Below are positions 15,338 through 22,910 of a DNA stretch of 25,079 nt, piece after piece. The stretch is from assembly GCA_036556805.1 (NCBI GenBank), contig DATBIS010000060.1, positions 1 through 25,079 on the forward strand, in the 5' to 3' direction. Within the stretch, counting starts at the first letter, position 1. Every line of letters starts with the position of its first letter. The stretch is from DATBIS01 sp036556805. Its GTDB lineage: Bacteria; Actinomycetota; UBA4738; HRBIN12. Made by a program: the position numbers and the translations under genes. The notes under the pieces are model-generated. The model was given only the letters and a program-made list of their open reading frames with translations, was not told the DNA's origin and made no database searches.

Positions 15338-15343
15338 TACCCT
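15338..15343 (+). promoter_or_regulatory. -10-like box TACCCT before the cyclase-AAA gene
   Basis: TACCCT ends 7 nt before ATG 15351, which opens a five-codon ORF overlapping the true start at 15365. The same hexamer lies upstream of the AAA gene at 19664. Confidence 0.4.
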
Positions 15344-15350
15344 TCCCCGC

Positions 15351-15368
15351 ATGGCGGAACCGGGATGA
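15351..15368 (+). CDS. Candidate five-codon leader ORF (MAEPG), ATGA overlap with the cyclase gene
   Basis: ATG 15351 starts the frame M-A-E-P-G ending at TGA 15366-15368. That stop overlaps the ATG of the cyclase gene (15365) as ATGA, the usual arrangement for translational coupling. The mini-ORF begins 7 nt after a -10-like TACCCT, so it could be translated leaderlessly and hand ribosomes to the cyclase start, which lacks a good Shine-Dalgarno. Such a short ORF also arises easily by chance. Confidence 0.3.
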   Translation: MAEPG

Positions 15369-18300
15369 CCTGCGCGAACTGCGGCACCGAGAATGACGCC
15401 GGGCGCAAGTTCTGCATGGAGTGCGGGTCGCCGCTCGAGCGAACGTGCCCGGCGTGCGGCACGCCCAACCCTGCCGCGAGCAAGTTCTGCGGGGAGTGCG
15501 GCGCTTCGCTTCGCGAAGCGCCGCACGATGGGCCCGTCCCCGCCGCTGCGACCGCGGTTCCCGAGCCCTCGACGGAGCGCCGATTGGTGTCCGTCCTCTT
15601 CGTCGACCTCGTGGGGTTCACGTCGCTCTCCGAGGGGCGCGACGCCGAGGACATGCGCGTGCTGATGGACGCGTACTTCGAGGCCGCGACCACGGCGATC
15701 GAACGGTTCGGCGGCGTCGTCGAGAAGTTCATCGGCGACGCGGTGATGGCGGTGTGGGGTACGCCCGTCACCCACGAGGACGACGCCGAGCGGGCCGTCC
15801 GCGCCGCGCTCGAGCTCGTGGACGCGGTGGCCGCGCTGGGCGAGGCGAAAGGCCTTCCACTCCGGGCGCGCGCGGGCGTCCTCACCGGCGAGGCCGCGAC
15901 CTCGGCCGACACCGAGCGTCAGGGCATGGTGACGGGCGACATGGTGAACACGGCCTCGCGGCTGCAGTCCGCCGCCGAGCCCGGCGAGGTGCTCGTGGGC
16001 GAGTCCACGTTCCGCGCGGCCTCGCGCGCGATCGCGTTCGAGCAGGCCGGCGAGCTCGAGCTCAAGGGCAAGGGCGAGCCGGTACGCGCGTGGCGGGCCC
16101 TCCGGGTCGTGGCGGGGCGACAGGGCGCGAACCGCGCGACGATCGAGTCGCCGTTCGTCGGCCGTGCCGAGGACCTCCGGCTCCTGAAGGAGCTGCTGCA
16201 CGCGGCGGGCCGCGAGGGCAGGGCGCGGGTCGTCTCGGTCACCGGCATCGCCGGCATCGGGAAGTCGCGCCTCGCGTGGGAGCTCCTGAAGTACGTGGAC
16301 GGCCTCACCGAGACCGTGTGGTGGCACCACGGCCGCTGCCCCGCGTACGGCGACGGCATCACGTTCTGGGCTCTGGGCGAGATGGTGCGCATGCGGGCGG
16401 GCATCGCCGAGTCCGACTCGCCGAGCGTCTCCCGTTCGAAGCTCGCCGCCTCGATCGGGGAGCACGTCCCCGACGAAGAGGAGCGCCGCTGGATCGAACC
16501 GCGGCTCGCGTTCCTCCTCGGCCTCGACGAACGGCCGGCCGGGGGACGCGAGGAGCTCTTCGCCGCGTGGCGCGCATTCTTTGACCGGATCAGCGAGACC
16601 GCGACGGTCGCGATGGTCTTCGAGGACCTCCAGTGGGCCGATGCCGGCCTGCTCGACTTCATCGAGTCGCTGCTCGAATGGTCGAAGAGCCGCCCGATCC
16701 TCGTCGTGACGCTCTCGCGTCCGGAGCTCGCCGACCGGCGGCCGGCGTGGGGGTCCGGCCAGCGGAGCTTCGTGGGTCTCCACCTGGAGCCGTTGCCGGA
16801 CGAGGCGATCGCCGAGCTCGTGCGCGGCCTGCTACCCGGTGCAGCGGACGACGCCGTCGCGCGGATCGTCGAACGCACCGAGGGCGTCCCGCTCTACGCG
16901 ATCGAGACCATCCGGATGCTCGCCGACCGCGGCGTACTGCGCGCGGGGGACGACGCGTACGAGCTGGTCGGCGACCTCGGGGAGCTGCACGTCCCCGAGA
17001 CGCTGCACGCGCTGATCGCCTCGCGCCTCGACGCGCTGGGACCGGAAGACCGAACGCTGGTGCAGGACGCCTCGGTGCTCGGCAAGAGCTTCACGCTGGA
17101 CGCGCTTGCGGCGGTGACCGGCGAGACGCCCGACTCGCTCGAACCGCGCCTCGCCGACCTCGTACGCAGGGAGTTCCTCACCCGCGAGGCGGACCCGCGT
17201 TCGCCGGAGCGTGGTCAGTTCGCGTTCGTCCAGAGCCTCATCCGTGAGGTCGGCTACGGGATGCTCTCGAAGGCCGACCGGCGCAGCCGTCACCTCGCCA
17301 CCGCGCACTACTTCGAGGCCGTCGACGACGATGAGATGGCGGGCGTCGTCGCGGCGCACTACCTCGAGGCGCTCCGCGCGACGCCCGAGGGACCCGACGC
17401 CGACGCGCTCGCCGCCCGCGCGCGGGACTGGCTCGGGCAGGCCGCCGAGCGCGCGACCTCGCTCGGCTCTCCGGTGCAGGCGCTTGTCTTCGCCGAGCAG
17501 GCGCTCGCGATCACGCCGGACGGTGCCGAGCGCGCCGAGCTGCTCGAGGAGGCGGCGAGGGCATCCGCCGACGCCTTGCGACCGGAGGACCAGATCAACT
17601 ACCTCGAGCAGGCGATCGAGATGCATCACGCGGCAGGGGACGTCAACGCCGAGGTGGCGACGATGGGCGTGCTCGTGGACGCCATGGGCGATCTCGGACG
17701 GCGTGGGAGGGCGGCGGAGCTCGTGCGGCTGATGCGCGAGCGTCTCGGGGACGGCGGCGACGATCGCGCGCGAGGCGAGCTCGAGTACGCGACCGGAACC
17801 GTCCAGTACTTCGACGAGGACTTCGAGGGCTGCCTCGCGAGCCTCGACCGAGCGGCGGCGCTCTTCGAAAAGGCCCAGGCCTGGGAACGGCACCGGCGCG
17901 CGCTCACGAACAAGTCGTATCTCCTGCAGATCGTCGGTCGCCGTCGCGAGTCGCGGATGCTCACGCGCGGGCTCATGGCCGTCGCCACCGACGAGGGCAA
18001 CCTGCGCGCGATGGCGGCGAGCGCGATCTCGCTCTCGCTCCAGGCGGAGGAGATGCGCGAATCGCTCGACCGGGCCCTCGAGGCCGCGGAGCTCGCCCGT
18101 CGCGGGGGCTACGGCGTGCAGGAGACGATCTCGCTCGCGAACGCCGTCGAGGTCGCGGCGGAGTGCGGCGAGTGGAAGACCGCCGACGAGGTCCTCGCGA
18201 ACTTGCGTACGCGGCCCGACCTTCCCGATCGGCACGCCGACTCGGCCGCGATCGGCGCCGCGCTGCTCGCCGCGTATCGCGGCAACGAGGCCGAGGCCGC

Positions 18301-18853
18301 GGCGGAGCTGGAAGCGCTCACCCCGGCCGCCGCGAACGCCGAGGACCCGACCATGCGCTCGTGGATGCTTCGTGTTCGGTCGGTCGTGTTGCTGATGGCG
18401 GGACAACGGGAACAGGCGTACGAGATCGCCATGGCCGCGGTCGAGGCGGAGCCCGGCGGCCCGAACGCCCCGATCGCGGCGTGGGGGGCCGGCCGAGCCG
18501 CACTCGCGCTGCGCGACGTCGCGAAGGCGCGAGCCGCGCTCGAGCGCGACGTCGCGCTCGAAAGCTCCTGGGCCCAGGCCACGCGGCGGGCGATCGAGGC
18601 GGGGGCACTCGCGCTCGAGGGGAAGGATCGCGAGGCGTTGTCGGCCTACGACGCGGCGCTCGCGGGACGGCTCGCCGCCGGCGATCGCTTCACCCACGCG
18701 CTCATGACGATCGACGCCGCGACCGTGCTCCCGCCCCACCTCGTGCCCGAAGGTGCGGTGGAAAACGCCAGGGCGTTCCTGGAGGAGCTCGGGGCCGGGG
18801 CACTCCTCGCGGCGCTGAGGTCCGTGGAGGCGCCCGCCCTCACCGAGCCGTAG
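15365..18853 (+). CDS. Double zinc ribbon - class III adenylate/guanylate cyclase - AAA - TPR protein
   Basis: This is a 1162-residue multidomain signalling protein. Residues 1-50 form two zinc ribbons (C3, C6, C17, C20 and C28, C31, C42, C45). Residues about 72-245 are a class III cyclase catalytic domain. It has the two metal-binding aspartates D81 (FVDLVGFT) and D125 (KFIGDAVMAVWG), base-selecting-position K121, and transition-state residues N195 and R199 in GDMVNTASRL; the position that usually holds the second base-selecting Asp/Thr is M188. Next comes an AAA/STAND module: FVGRAEDL, Walker A GIAGIGKS (294-301) and Walker B MVFEDLQWAD (about 413-424). The rest is helical TPR-like repeats to the C-terminus, with no HTH. 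It probably makes cAMP or cGMP in response to a ligand or protein sensed by the ATPase/TPR part. The key catalytic residues are intact, so activity is plausible but unproven. The start ATG 15365 is fixed by the first zinc ribbon. Confidence 0.95.
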   Translation: MTCANCGTENDAGRKFCMECGSPLERTCPACGTPNPAASKFCGECGASLREAPHDGPVPAAATAVPEPSTERRLVSVLFVDLVGFTSLSEGRDAEDMRVLMDAYFEAATTAIERFGGVVEKFIGDAVMAVWGTPVTHEDDAERAVRAALELVDAVAALGEAKGLPLRARAGVLTGEAATSADTERQGMVTGDMVNTASRLQSAAEPGEVLVGESTFRAASRAIAFEQAGELELKGKGEPVRAWRALRVVAGRQGANRATIESPFVGRAEDLRLLKELLHAAGREGRARVVSVTGIAGIGKSRLAWELLKYVDGLTETVWWHHGRCPAYGDGITFWALGEMVRMRAGIAESDSPSVSRSKLAASIGEHVPDEEERRWIEPRLAFLLGLDERPAGGREELFAAWRAFFDRISETATVAMVFEDLQWADAGLLDFIESLLEWSKSRPILVVTLSRPELADRRPAWGSGQRSFVGLHLEPLPDEAIAELVRGLLPGAADDAVARIVERTEGVPLYAIETIRMLADRGVLRAGDDAYELVGDLGELHVPETLHALIASRLDALGPEDRTLVQDASVLGKSFTLDALAAVTGETPDSLEPRLADLVRREFLTREADPRSPERGQFAFVQSLIREVGYGMLSKADRRSRHLATAHYFEAVDDDEMAGVVAAHYLEALRATPEGPDADALAARARDWLGQAAERATSLGSPVQALVFAEQALAITPDGAERAELLEEAARASADALRPEDQINYLEQAIEMHHAAGDVNAEVATMGVLVDAMGDLGRRGRAAELVRLMRERLGDGGDDRARGELEYATGTVQYFDEDFEGCLASLDRAAALFEKAQAWERHRRALTNKSYLLQIVGRRRESRMLTRGLMAVATDEGNLRAMAASAISLSLQAEEMRESLDRALEAAELARRGGYGVQETISLANAVEVAAECGEWKTADEVLANLRTRPDLPDRHADSAAIGAALLAAYRGNEAEAAAELEALTPAAANAEDPTMRSWMLRVRSVVLLMAGQREQAYEIAMAAVEAEPGGPNAPIAAWGAGRAALALRDVAKARAALERDVALESSWAQATRRAIEAGALALEGKDREALSAYDAALAGRLAAGDRFTHALMTIDAATVLPPHLVPEGAVENARAFLEELGAGALLAALRSVEAPALTEP

Positions 18854-18861
18854 CGCGGCTC
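18845..18861. terminator. 6-bp hairpin at convergent ends, TAG stop in the loop
   Basis: GAGCCG (18845-18850) pairs perfectly with CGGCTC (18856-18861) around the loop TAGCG. The loop contains the stop codon of the cyclase gene, and the right arm runs into the stop codon of the convergent FmdB-like gene. It is short for a terminator. Confidence 0.35.
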
Positions 18862-19069
18862 AGCGGCCGCAGCCGCAGTTGCCGCCGCACCCGCAGCCGC
18901 CAAAGCTCGGGTCGGTGCCGCCGGCCGTCGTGGCGAACGAGAACCTGCGCCGGACGCGGTCGCTGCCGCACGAGGGACACGCGAGCGCGGTGTCCACCGA
19001 CGACGTCATCGACCGCCGCTCCTCGAAGAGCCGCTCGCACGTGAGGCAGATGTACTCGTAGGTCGCCAC
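18860..19069 (-). CDS. FmdB-type zinc ribbon protein with Cys-rich tail
   Basis: This is a 69-residue protein from GTG 19069. The N-terminus (V/M)ATYEYICLTCERLFEERRSM, followed by ALACPSCGSDRVRRRFSF, is the FmdB/CxxC regulatory zinc ribbon: C8 and C11 pair with C31 and C34. The last eleven residues, GCGCGGNCGCG plus Arg, add C59, C61, C65 and C67, a potential second metal site seen in some family members. FmdB was named for putative regulators near formamidase operons; an acetamidase/formamidase gene does occur in this window, but about 10 kb away. The start is preceded by TATCCT ending 6 nt upstream and no Shine-Dalgarno, so a leaderless transcript is likely. It lies downstream of msrB on the same strand with a 47-nt gap. 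Confidence 0.85.
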   Translation of the reverse strand: MATYEYICLTCERLFEERRSMTSSVDTALACPSCGSDRVRRRFSFATTAGGTDPSFGGCGCGGNCGCGR

Positions 19070-19075
19070 GTTCGA

Positions 19076-19081
19076 AGGATA
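19076..19081 (-). promoter_or_regulatory. -10 box TATCCT directly before the FmdB-like gene
   Basis: On the minus strand TATCCT is followed by 6 nt and the GTG start at 19069, the same spacing as other predicted leaderless genes here. Confidence 0.5.
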
Positions 19082-19116
19082 GCCCACCGATCCGACGAAC
19101 AAGGTCCGGCGGAGTC

Positions 19117-19530
19117 TCAGCCGGTCTGGTCGAGCCTCAGCGCCGCCGAGTTCATGCAGTAGCGGTCGCCGGTGGGCGCCGGCCCGTCGGGAAAGACGTG
19201 GCCGAGATGGCCGCCGCAGCGCGCGCACGTGACCTCGGTGCGGCGCATCCACAGGCTGTCGTCGTCCTCGAGCTCGACGGCGCCGGGCTCGATCGGCTCC
19301 CAGAAGCTCGGCCAGCCGGTGCCCGACTCGAACTTCGTGTCCGAGCTGAAGAGCGGCGCGTCGCAGCCCGCGCACCGATAGATGCCCGGCTCCTTCGTGG
19401 AGGCGTAGATCCCCGTGAAGGCGCGCTCGGTGCCCTTCTCGCGAAGCACGTGGAACTGCTCGGGGGTCAGGCGGCGGCGCCATTCCTCCTCGGTCCGCGG
19501 AAGCGCCTCGGAGGGCGTGGATTCGTTCAT
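19117..19530 (-). CDS. msrB: Peptide-methionine (R)-S-oxide reductase MsrB
   Basis: This is a 137-residue MsrB. It has the zinc-binding CxxC pairs C53/C56 (YRCAGCDAPLF) and C102/C105 (VTCARCGGHLGHVF), the substrate loop FESGTGWPSFW and the catalytic C125 in GDRYCMNSAALRL. It reduces the R-epimer of methionine sulfoxide in proteins, using thioredoxin-type reductants in the cytoplasm. The start at ATG 19530 has GGAGGAA about 6 nt upstream. The usual resolving cysteine in the middle of the protein is not obvious, so the reductant may act directly on the sulfenic acid. No msrA is adjacent. It is divergent from the AAA regulator/ferredoxin-cyclase operon, sharing a 133-nt intergenic region. Confidence 0.95.
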   Translation of the reverse strand: MNESTPSEALPRTEEEWRRRLTPEQFHVLREKGTERAFTGIYASTKEPGIYRCAGCDAPLFSSDTKFESGTGWPSFWEPIEPGAVELEDDDSLWMRRTEVTCARCGGHLGHVFPDGPAPTGDRYCMNSAALRLDQTG

Positions 19531-19554
19531 GTCGGTTCCTCCCATCGTCCATCC

Positions 19555-19578
19555 ATTCTGTCTCGGCCGGCCGGCGAG
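19555..19578 (-). promoter_or_regulatory. Possible msrB -10 box with adjacent GC palindrome
   Basis: On the minus strand CAGAAT (19555-19560) could be the -10 of msrB, leaving a leader of about 18 nt with the ribosome binding site. Next to it lies an imperfect inverted repeat CTCG...CGAG (19562-19578) enclosing overlapping GGCCGGCC and CCGGCCGG palindromes, a possible operator. Evidence is limited to symmetry and position. Confidence 0.25.
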
Positions 19579-19613
19579 CGTTACCGCCGCGCCGGTGCGG
19601 AGCTCGATTCGCG

Positions 19614-19641
19614 TGACCGATTCGCAGCGGACGGTTACCCT
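19614..19641 (+). promoter_or_regulatory. Possible promoter of the AAA/ferredoxin-cyclase operon
   Basis: TGACCG (19614-19619) and TACCCT (19636-19641) are 16 nt apart and precede the ribosome binding site GGAAAGG (19654-19660) and GTG 19664. The -10 hexamer is identical to that before the cyclase-AAA gene at 15365. Confidence 0.4.
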
Positions 19642-19663
19642 CGTTCCGCCGACGGAAAGGGAC

Positions 19664-22600
19664 GTGGCCTTGGCGACCCCCGAAGCACAGACCGGCGCGC
19701 CGCTCGCGCCGATGCTCGAAGCGTTCTCGCCGATGGCGCTCCAGTTCCAGCGGGCCTCGGGTCCCGTCGTCGGGCGGCACATCGAGCAGGAGGCGATCCG
19801 CCAGGAGCTCGCCTCGGCGAGCTCCGGGAGGCTCGCCGGGCTCACCCTGGAGGGTGAGCCCGGCATCGGGAAGACCCGGTTGCTGTTCGCGGCCGGCGAG
19901 CTCGCCCAGGCGGCCGGTTTCACGACCGTCGCGGTGACCGCCGACGAGGAGCTGCGCGGCCCGTTCCTCCTCGCGCGGTCCATCCTGGGCTCGCCGGAGG
20001 CGGTGCGGGCCGCCGCCGAGGATCCCGCGGCGGCCGACGCGGTCGCGCGGTGTCTCGACGCGATGACCGGGCGCGACGATCCCGGGCTCGCATCGCTGCC
20101 GGCCGATCACCGGCTGCTCCGCACGTTCGACCTCGGTGCGGTGGCCTTCCGTGCGCTCGCCACGTTGCGGCCGCTCGCGGTGTTCATCGACGACCTCCAG
20201 TGGGCCGACGACGACAGCCTTCGTCTGCTGCGGTACGTGCTCCGCTCGAACGCCGCGAGCCCGATCTTCCTGATGTTCGCGAGCCGGCCGGAGGAGCTCG
20301 CGCTCGTCACCGAGGCGGTGAACCTCCTCGCGGACATGGACCGCATGGGGCTCGTCCGCCGGCTGAGGCTCGACCGTCTCTCGCAGACCGAGACCGCCGA
20401 GCTGCTCGCCGCGGTGATCGGCGGGCCGGTCGACGCGAACGGCGCGGCGGTCATGCACGCGCAGGCCGAGGGCGTGCCGTTCATCGTCGAGGAGATGGCG
20501 CGCGCGTACCGCGACGGCGGGCTCATCCAACAGATCGACGGGATCTGGCGGCTCGCGCGCAACGCGGACCGGCTGGTGCCGTCGGCTGTGCGCACCTTGA
20601 TCTCGCGCCGCGCCGCGCACCTGCCCGAGGAGACGACTCGGCTGCTCGGCGACGCGGCGGTGCTCGGCCGGCACTTCAGCCTGAAGGACCTCTGCCGCAT
20701 CGAGGCGCTCGTGAACGACGACCACCTGGAGATCCCCGCCGAGGAGCTCACGCGCTCGCTCTTCCCGGCGGTGGTCGCGGGCCTGCTCGCCCAGCACGAC
20801 GACGACTCCGCCGCCGACTACAGCTTCCAGCACGAGCAGGTGCGCGACTACGCGGCCGCCACCCTCACGCCGACCCGGCGCCGCGCGATCCACTCGGCGA
20901 TCGTCGACCTGCTCACGACGGGGGAGCCCTCGCCGGCGAGCCTGCCGCTGCTCGCGCATCACGCGAAGGCCGCGGGCGATGCGGAGATCTGCGTGAGGTT
21001 CGCGACCGCGGCGAGCAGGAACGCGCTCGCCGCGAACGCCCCGGAGGAGGTGTTACGCGTCGTCGAGCTCGCGCTGTCGTCGGCCGCCTCGAGCAAGGAG
21101 CGGCTCGACCTGCTCGAGGCGCGCGACGAGGCGTTCGACATGCTGCGGCGGCCCGCCGATCGCCTGCAGGGCCTCGCGGAGCTCGCGGCGCTCGCGGAGG
21201 CGCTCGGCGACACGCACCTCGAGCTCGACGTGCGCCTGCGGCGGGCCTCGGCGCTCCGGACCGAGGAGGAGTACGACCGGGCGGCGAAGCTCGCGCGCGA
21301 GGGTCGAGCGCTCGCGGTGGAGCGCGGCGACCGAAACGCCGAGCTCGCGGCGTGCATGGAGCTCGGGCAGGATCTCATCCACGCGACGGCGGGCGAGGCG
21401 TACGTGCCGAGCGCACGCGAGGTCGACCTCGACGGCGCCGACGAGGCGTTCCGCGCCGCCGTGGACATCGCGCGGGAGCTCGGCGACGACGCGATGCTCG
21501 CCTCCGCGCTCCGCGAGACGGCGGTCGTGCTGATCGGCAAGGTCCGCGCGTGGTTCGTCGAGCAGGTGGAGACCGGCGCGCACATCCCGATCGCGCAGCG
21601 GGTGGCTGCCGGCGAGGTCCTCGAGGACCTGCTGCCCGAGCTGCCGATCGAGCCGCACGTCCGCGAGGCGCACGAGCTTCTGCAGCAGGCGCTCGAGCTC
21701 TTCGAGCGGCTCGGCGACCGCCGCGGCGCGATGGCGTCGATCATCGCGCTCGGCTACCTGAGCTGGGCTCCCGACATCCACATGGGGTCGAGCTCGGCGA
21801 GGCACATCGAGGAGATCCGGCGGCTCACGTCGCGCGCGAAGGCCTTCACGAACGAGAGCGAGCGGGCCGCGTTCGAGGCGCAGATGCTCTACGGGGTCCA
21901 TGTGTTCGCGCGCGCGAAGGTGATCCCCGACCTCGCGATCTCGCGCGGCGAGCAGACGTACGCGCACGCGCGCGAGATCGGGGACCCGTCGCTCGAGTTC
22001 CTCGCGGCGGGCGGCACGGCGATGGCGTACGTGGACCTCTGCGAGGTCGATCGCGCGAGGCCCTGGATCGAACGGGCGGCGGCGGTGGCCTCCGCGCATC
22101 CGACGCCGCTCCGCGCACGTCGGCTGGAGACGTGGCGCGGCATCGCGGCGTCGGCGGCCGGCGACGCGGGCGAGATGCGCCTGCACCTGGAGCGCGCGGC
22201 GCAGCTCGCCGGCGAGGCGGGTAGGCCCGCCGCCACCTGTCAGGCGCTTGCGCGGCTCGCCCTCGAATCCTCCCGGCTCGGTGCCGAACGCGAGGACGAG
22301 GAGCTGCTCGGCGTCGCCGAGCGGGCCGCAGAACGCGCGAGGGAGATCGCGGCATCGCTCCCGGGCCATCCCGCGTGGGGCGCGCAGGCCGACGCCGCGC
22401 TCGCGCGCGTCGCCCTCGCGCGCGGCGACACCGAGAGCGCCGCGACCCACGCGCGCTCGGCACTCCACACGCTGGAGGCGGCGAACCACGAGGATCACGA
22501 GCTCGACGTCGCCGTGGCGATCGGGAACGCGCTCGAAGCGGCCCACGCGCCGGAGTGGGAGATGGTGCGTCCCTACCTGCAACTCGTGCTCGCGATGACC

Positions 22601-22903
22601 GCCCAGCGCACGGTCGACGAAGACGTGCGCGTCCGCTGGTTCCGCAGCCCGATCGGGCGCGAGCTCACCCGCCTCGCCGGCTCGGTCGAGCCGATGCCCT
22701 CCTCGAACGGCGACGATCCCGAGGACGCGGACCGGGAGCTCATGAAGGGCCTCGTGCAGGGCAAGACGAACCAGGAGATCGCCGAGGAGCTCGGCATCGA
22801 CGAGCAGGCCGTCGCGCGTCGGCTGGGCGAGCTCTACGTGCGGATCGGCGCGACCTCCCGCGCCGAGGCCACCGCCTTCGCGTTCCGGGAACGCGTGCTG
22901 TGA
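19664..22903 (+). CDS. AAA/TPR (STAND) regulator with diverged LuxR-like C-terminus
   Basis: From GTG 19664 the product has 1079 residues; TTG 19670 is an equally placed alternative. The open frame continues upstream to 19415, but that part is antisense to msrB. Features in order: a short N-terminal tail; VVGRHIEQEAI; Walker A GEPGIGKT (64-71); Walker B AVFIDDLQWAD (around D176/D177); a winged-helix-like segment after the ATPase; long TPR-like helices; and at about 1020-1075 a region aligning with GerE/LuxR HTHs (KGLVQGKTNQEIAEELGIDE, then YVRIGATSRAEATAFAF). The usual LTxRE start and SxKTVexHL recognition helix are degraded (DEQAVARRLGEL). It is likely an ATP-dependent regulator; direct DNA binding is less certain than for the gene at 4032. 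The stop is 7 nt before the ferredoxin-cyclase gene, whose ribosome binding site overlaps it, so the two form an operon. Confidence 0.88.
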   Translation: MALATPEAQTGAPLAPMLEAFSPMALQFQRASGPVVGRHIEQEAIRQELASASSGRLAGLTLEGEPGIGKTRLLFAAGELAQAAGFTTVAVTADEELRGPFLLARSILGSPEAVRAAAEDPAAADAVARCLDAMTGRDDPGLASLPADHRLLRTFDLGAVAFRALATLRPLAVFIDDLQWADDDSLRLLRYVLRSNAASPIFLMFASRPEELALVTEAVNLLADMDRMGLVRRLRLDRLSQTETAELLAAVIGGPVDANGAAVMHAQAEGVPFIVEEMARAYRDGGLIQQIDGIWRLARNADRLVPSAVRTLISRRAAHLPEETTRLLGDAAVLGRHFSLKDLCRIEALVNDDHLEIPAEELTRSLFPAVVAGLLAQHDDDSAADYSFQHEQVRDYAAATLTPTRRRAIHSAIVDLLTTGEPSPASLPLLAHHAKAAGDAEICVRFATAASRNALAANAPEEVLRVVELALSSAASSKERLDLLEARDEAFDMLRRPADRLQGLAELAALAEALGDTHLELDVRLRRASALRTEEEYDRAAKLAREGRALAVERGDRNAELAACMELGQDLIHATAGEAYVPSAREVDLDGADEAFRAAVDIARELGDDAMLASALRETAVVLIGKVRAWFVEQVETGAHIPIAQRVAAGEVLEDLLPELPIEPHVREAHELLQQALELFERLGDRRGAMASIIALGYLSWAPDIHMGSSSARHIEEIRRLTSRAKAFTNESERAAFEAQMLYGVHVFARAKVIPDLAISRGEQTYAHAREIGDPSLEFLAAGGTAMAYVDLCEVDRARPWIERAAAVASAHPTPLRARRLETWRGIAASAAGDAGEMRLHLERAAQLAGEAGRPAATCQALARLALESSRLGAEREDEELLGVAERAAERAREIAASLPGHPAWGAQADAALARVALARGDTESAATHARSALHTLEAANHEDHELDVAVAIGNALEAAHAPEWEMVRPYLQLVLAMTAQRTVDEDVRVRWFRSPIGRELTRLAGSVEPMPSSNGDDPEDADRELMKGLVQGKTNQEIAEELGIDEQAVARRLGELYVRIGATSRAEATAFAFRERVL

Positions 22904-22910
22904 GGCCCGC

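Noticed and set aside
19415..19663. N-terminal extension of the AAA regulator frame
   Set aside because: It runs antisense through msrB and the divergent promoter region and shows no domain. The promoter and ribosome binding site favour GTG 19664 or TTG 19670.
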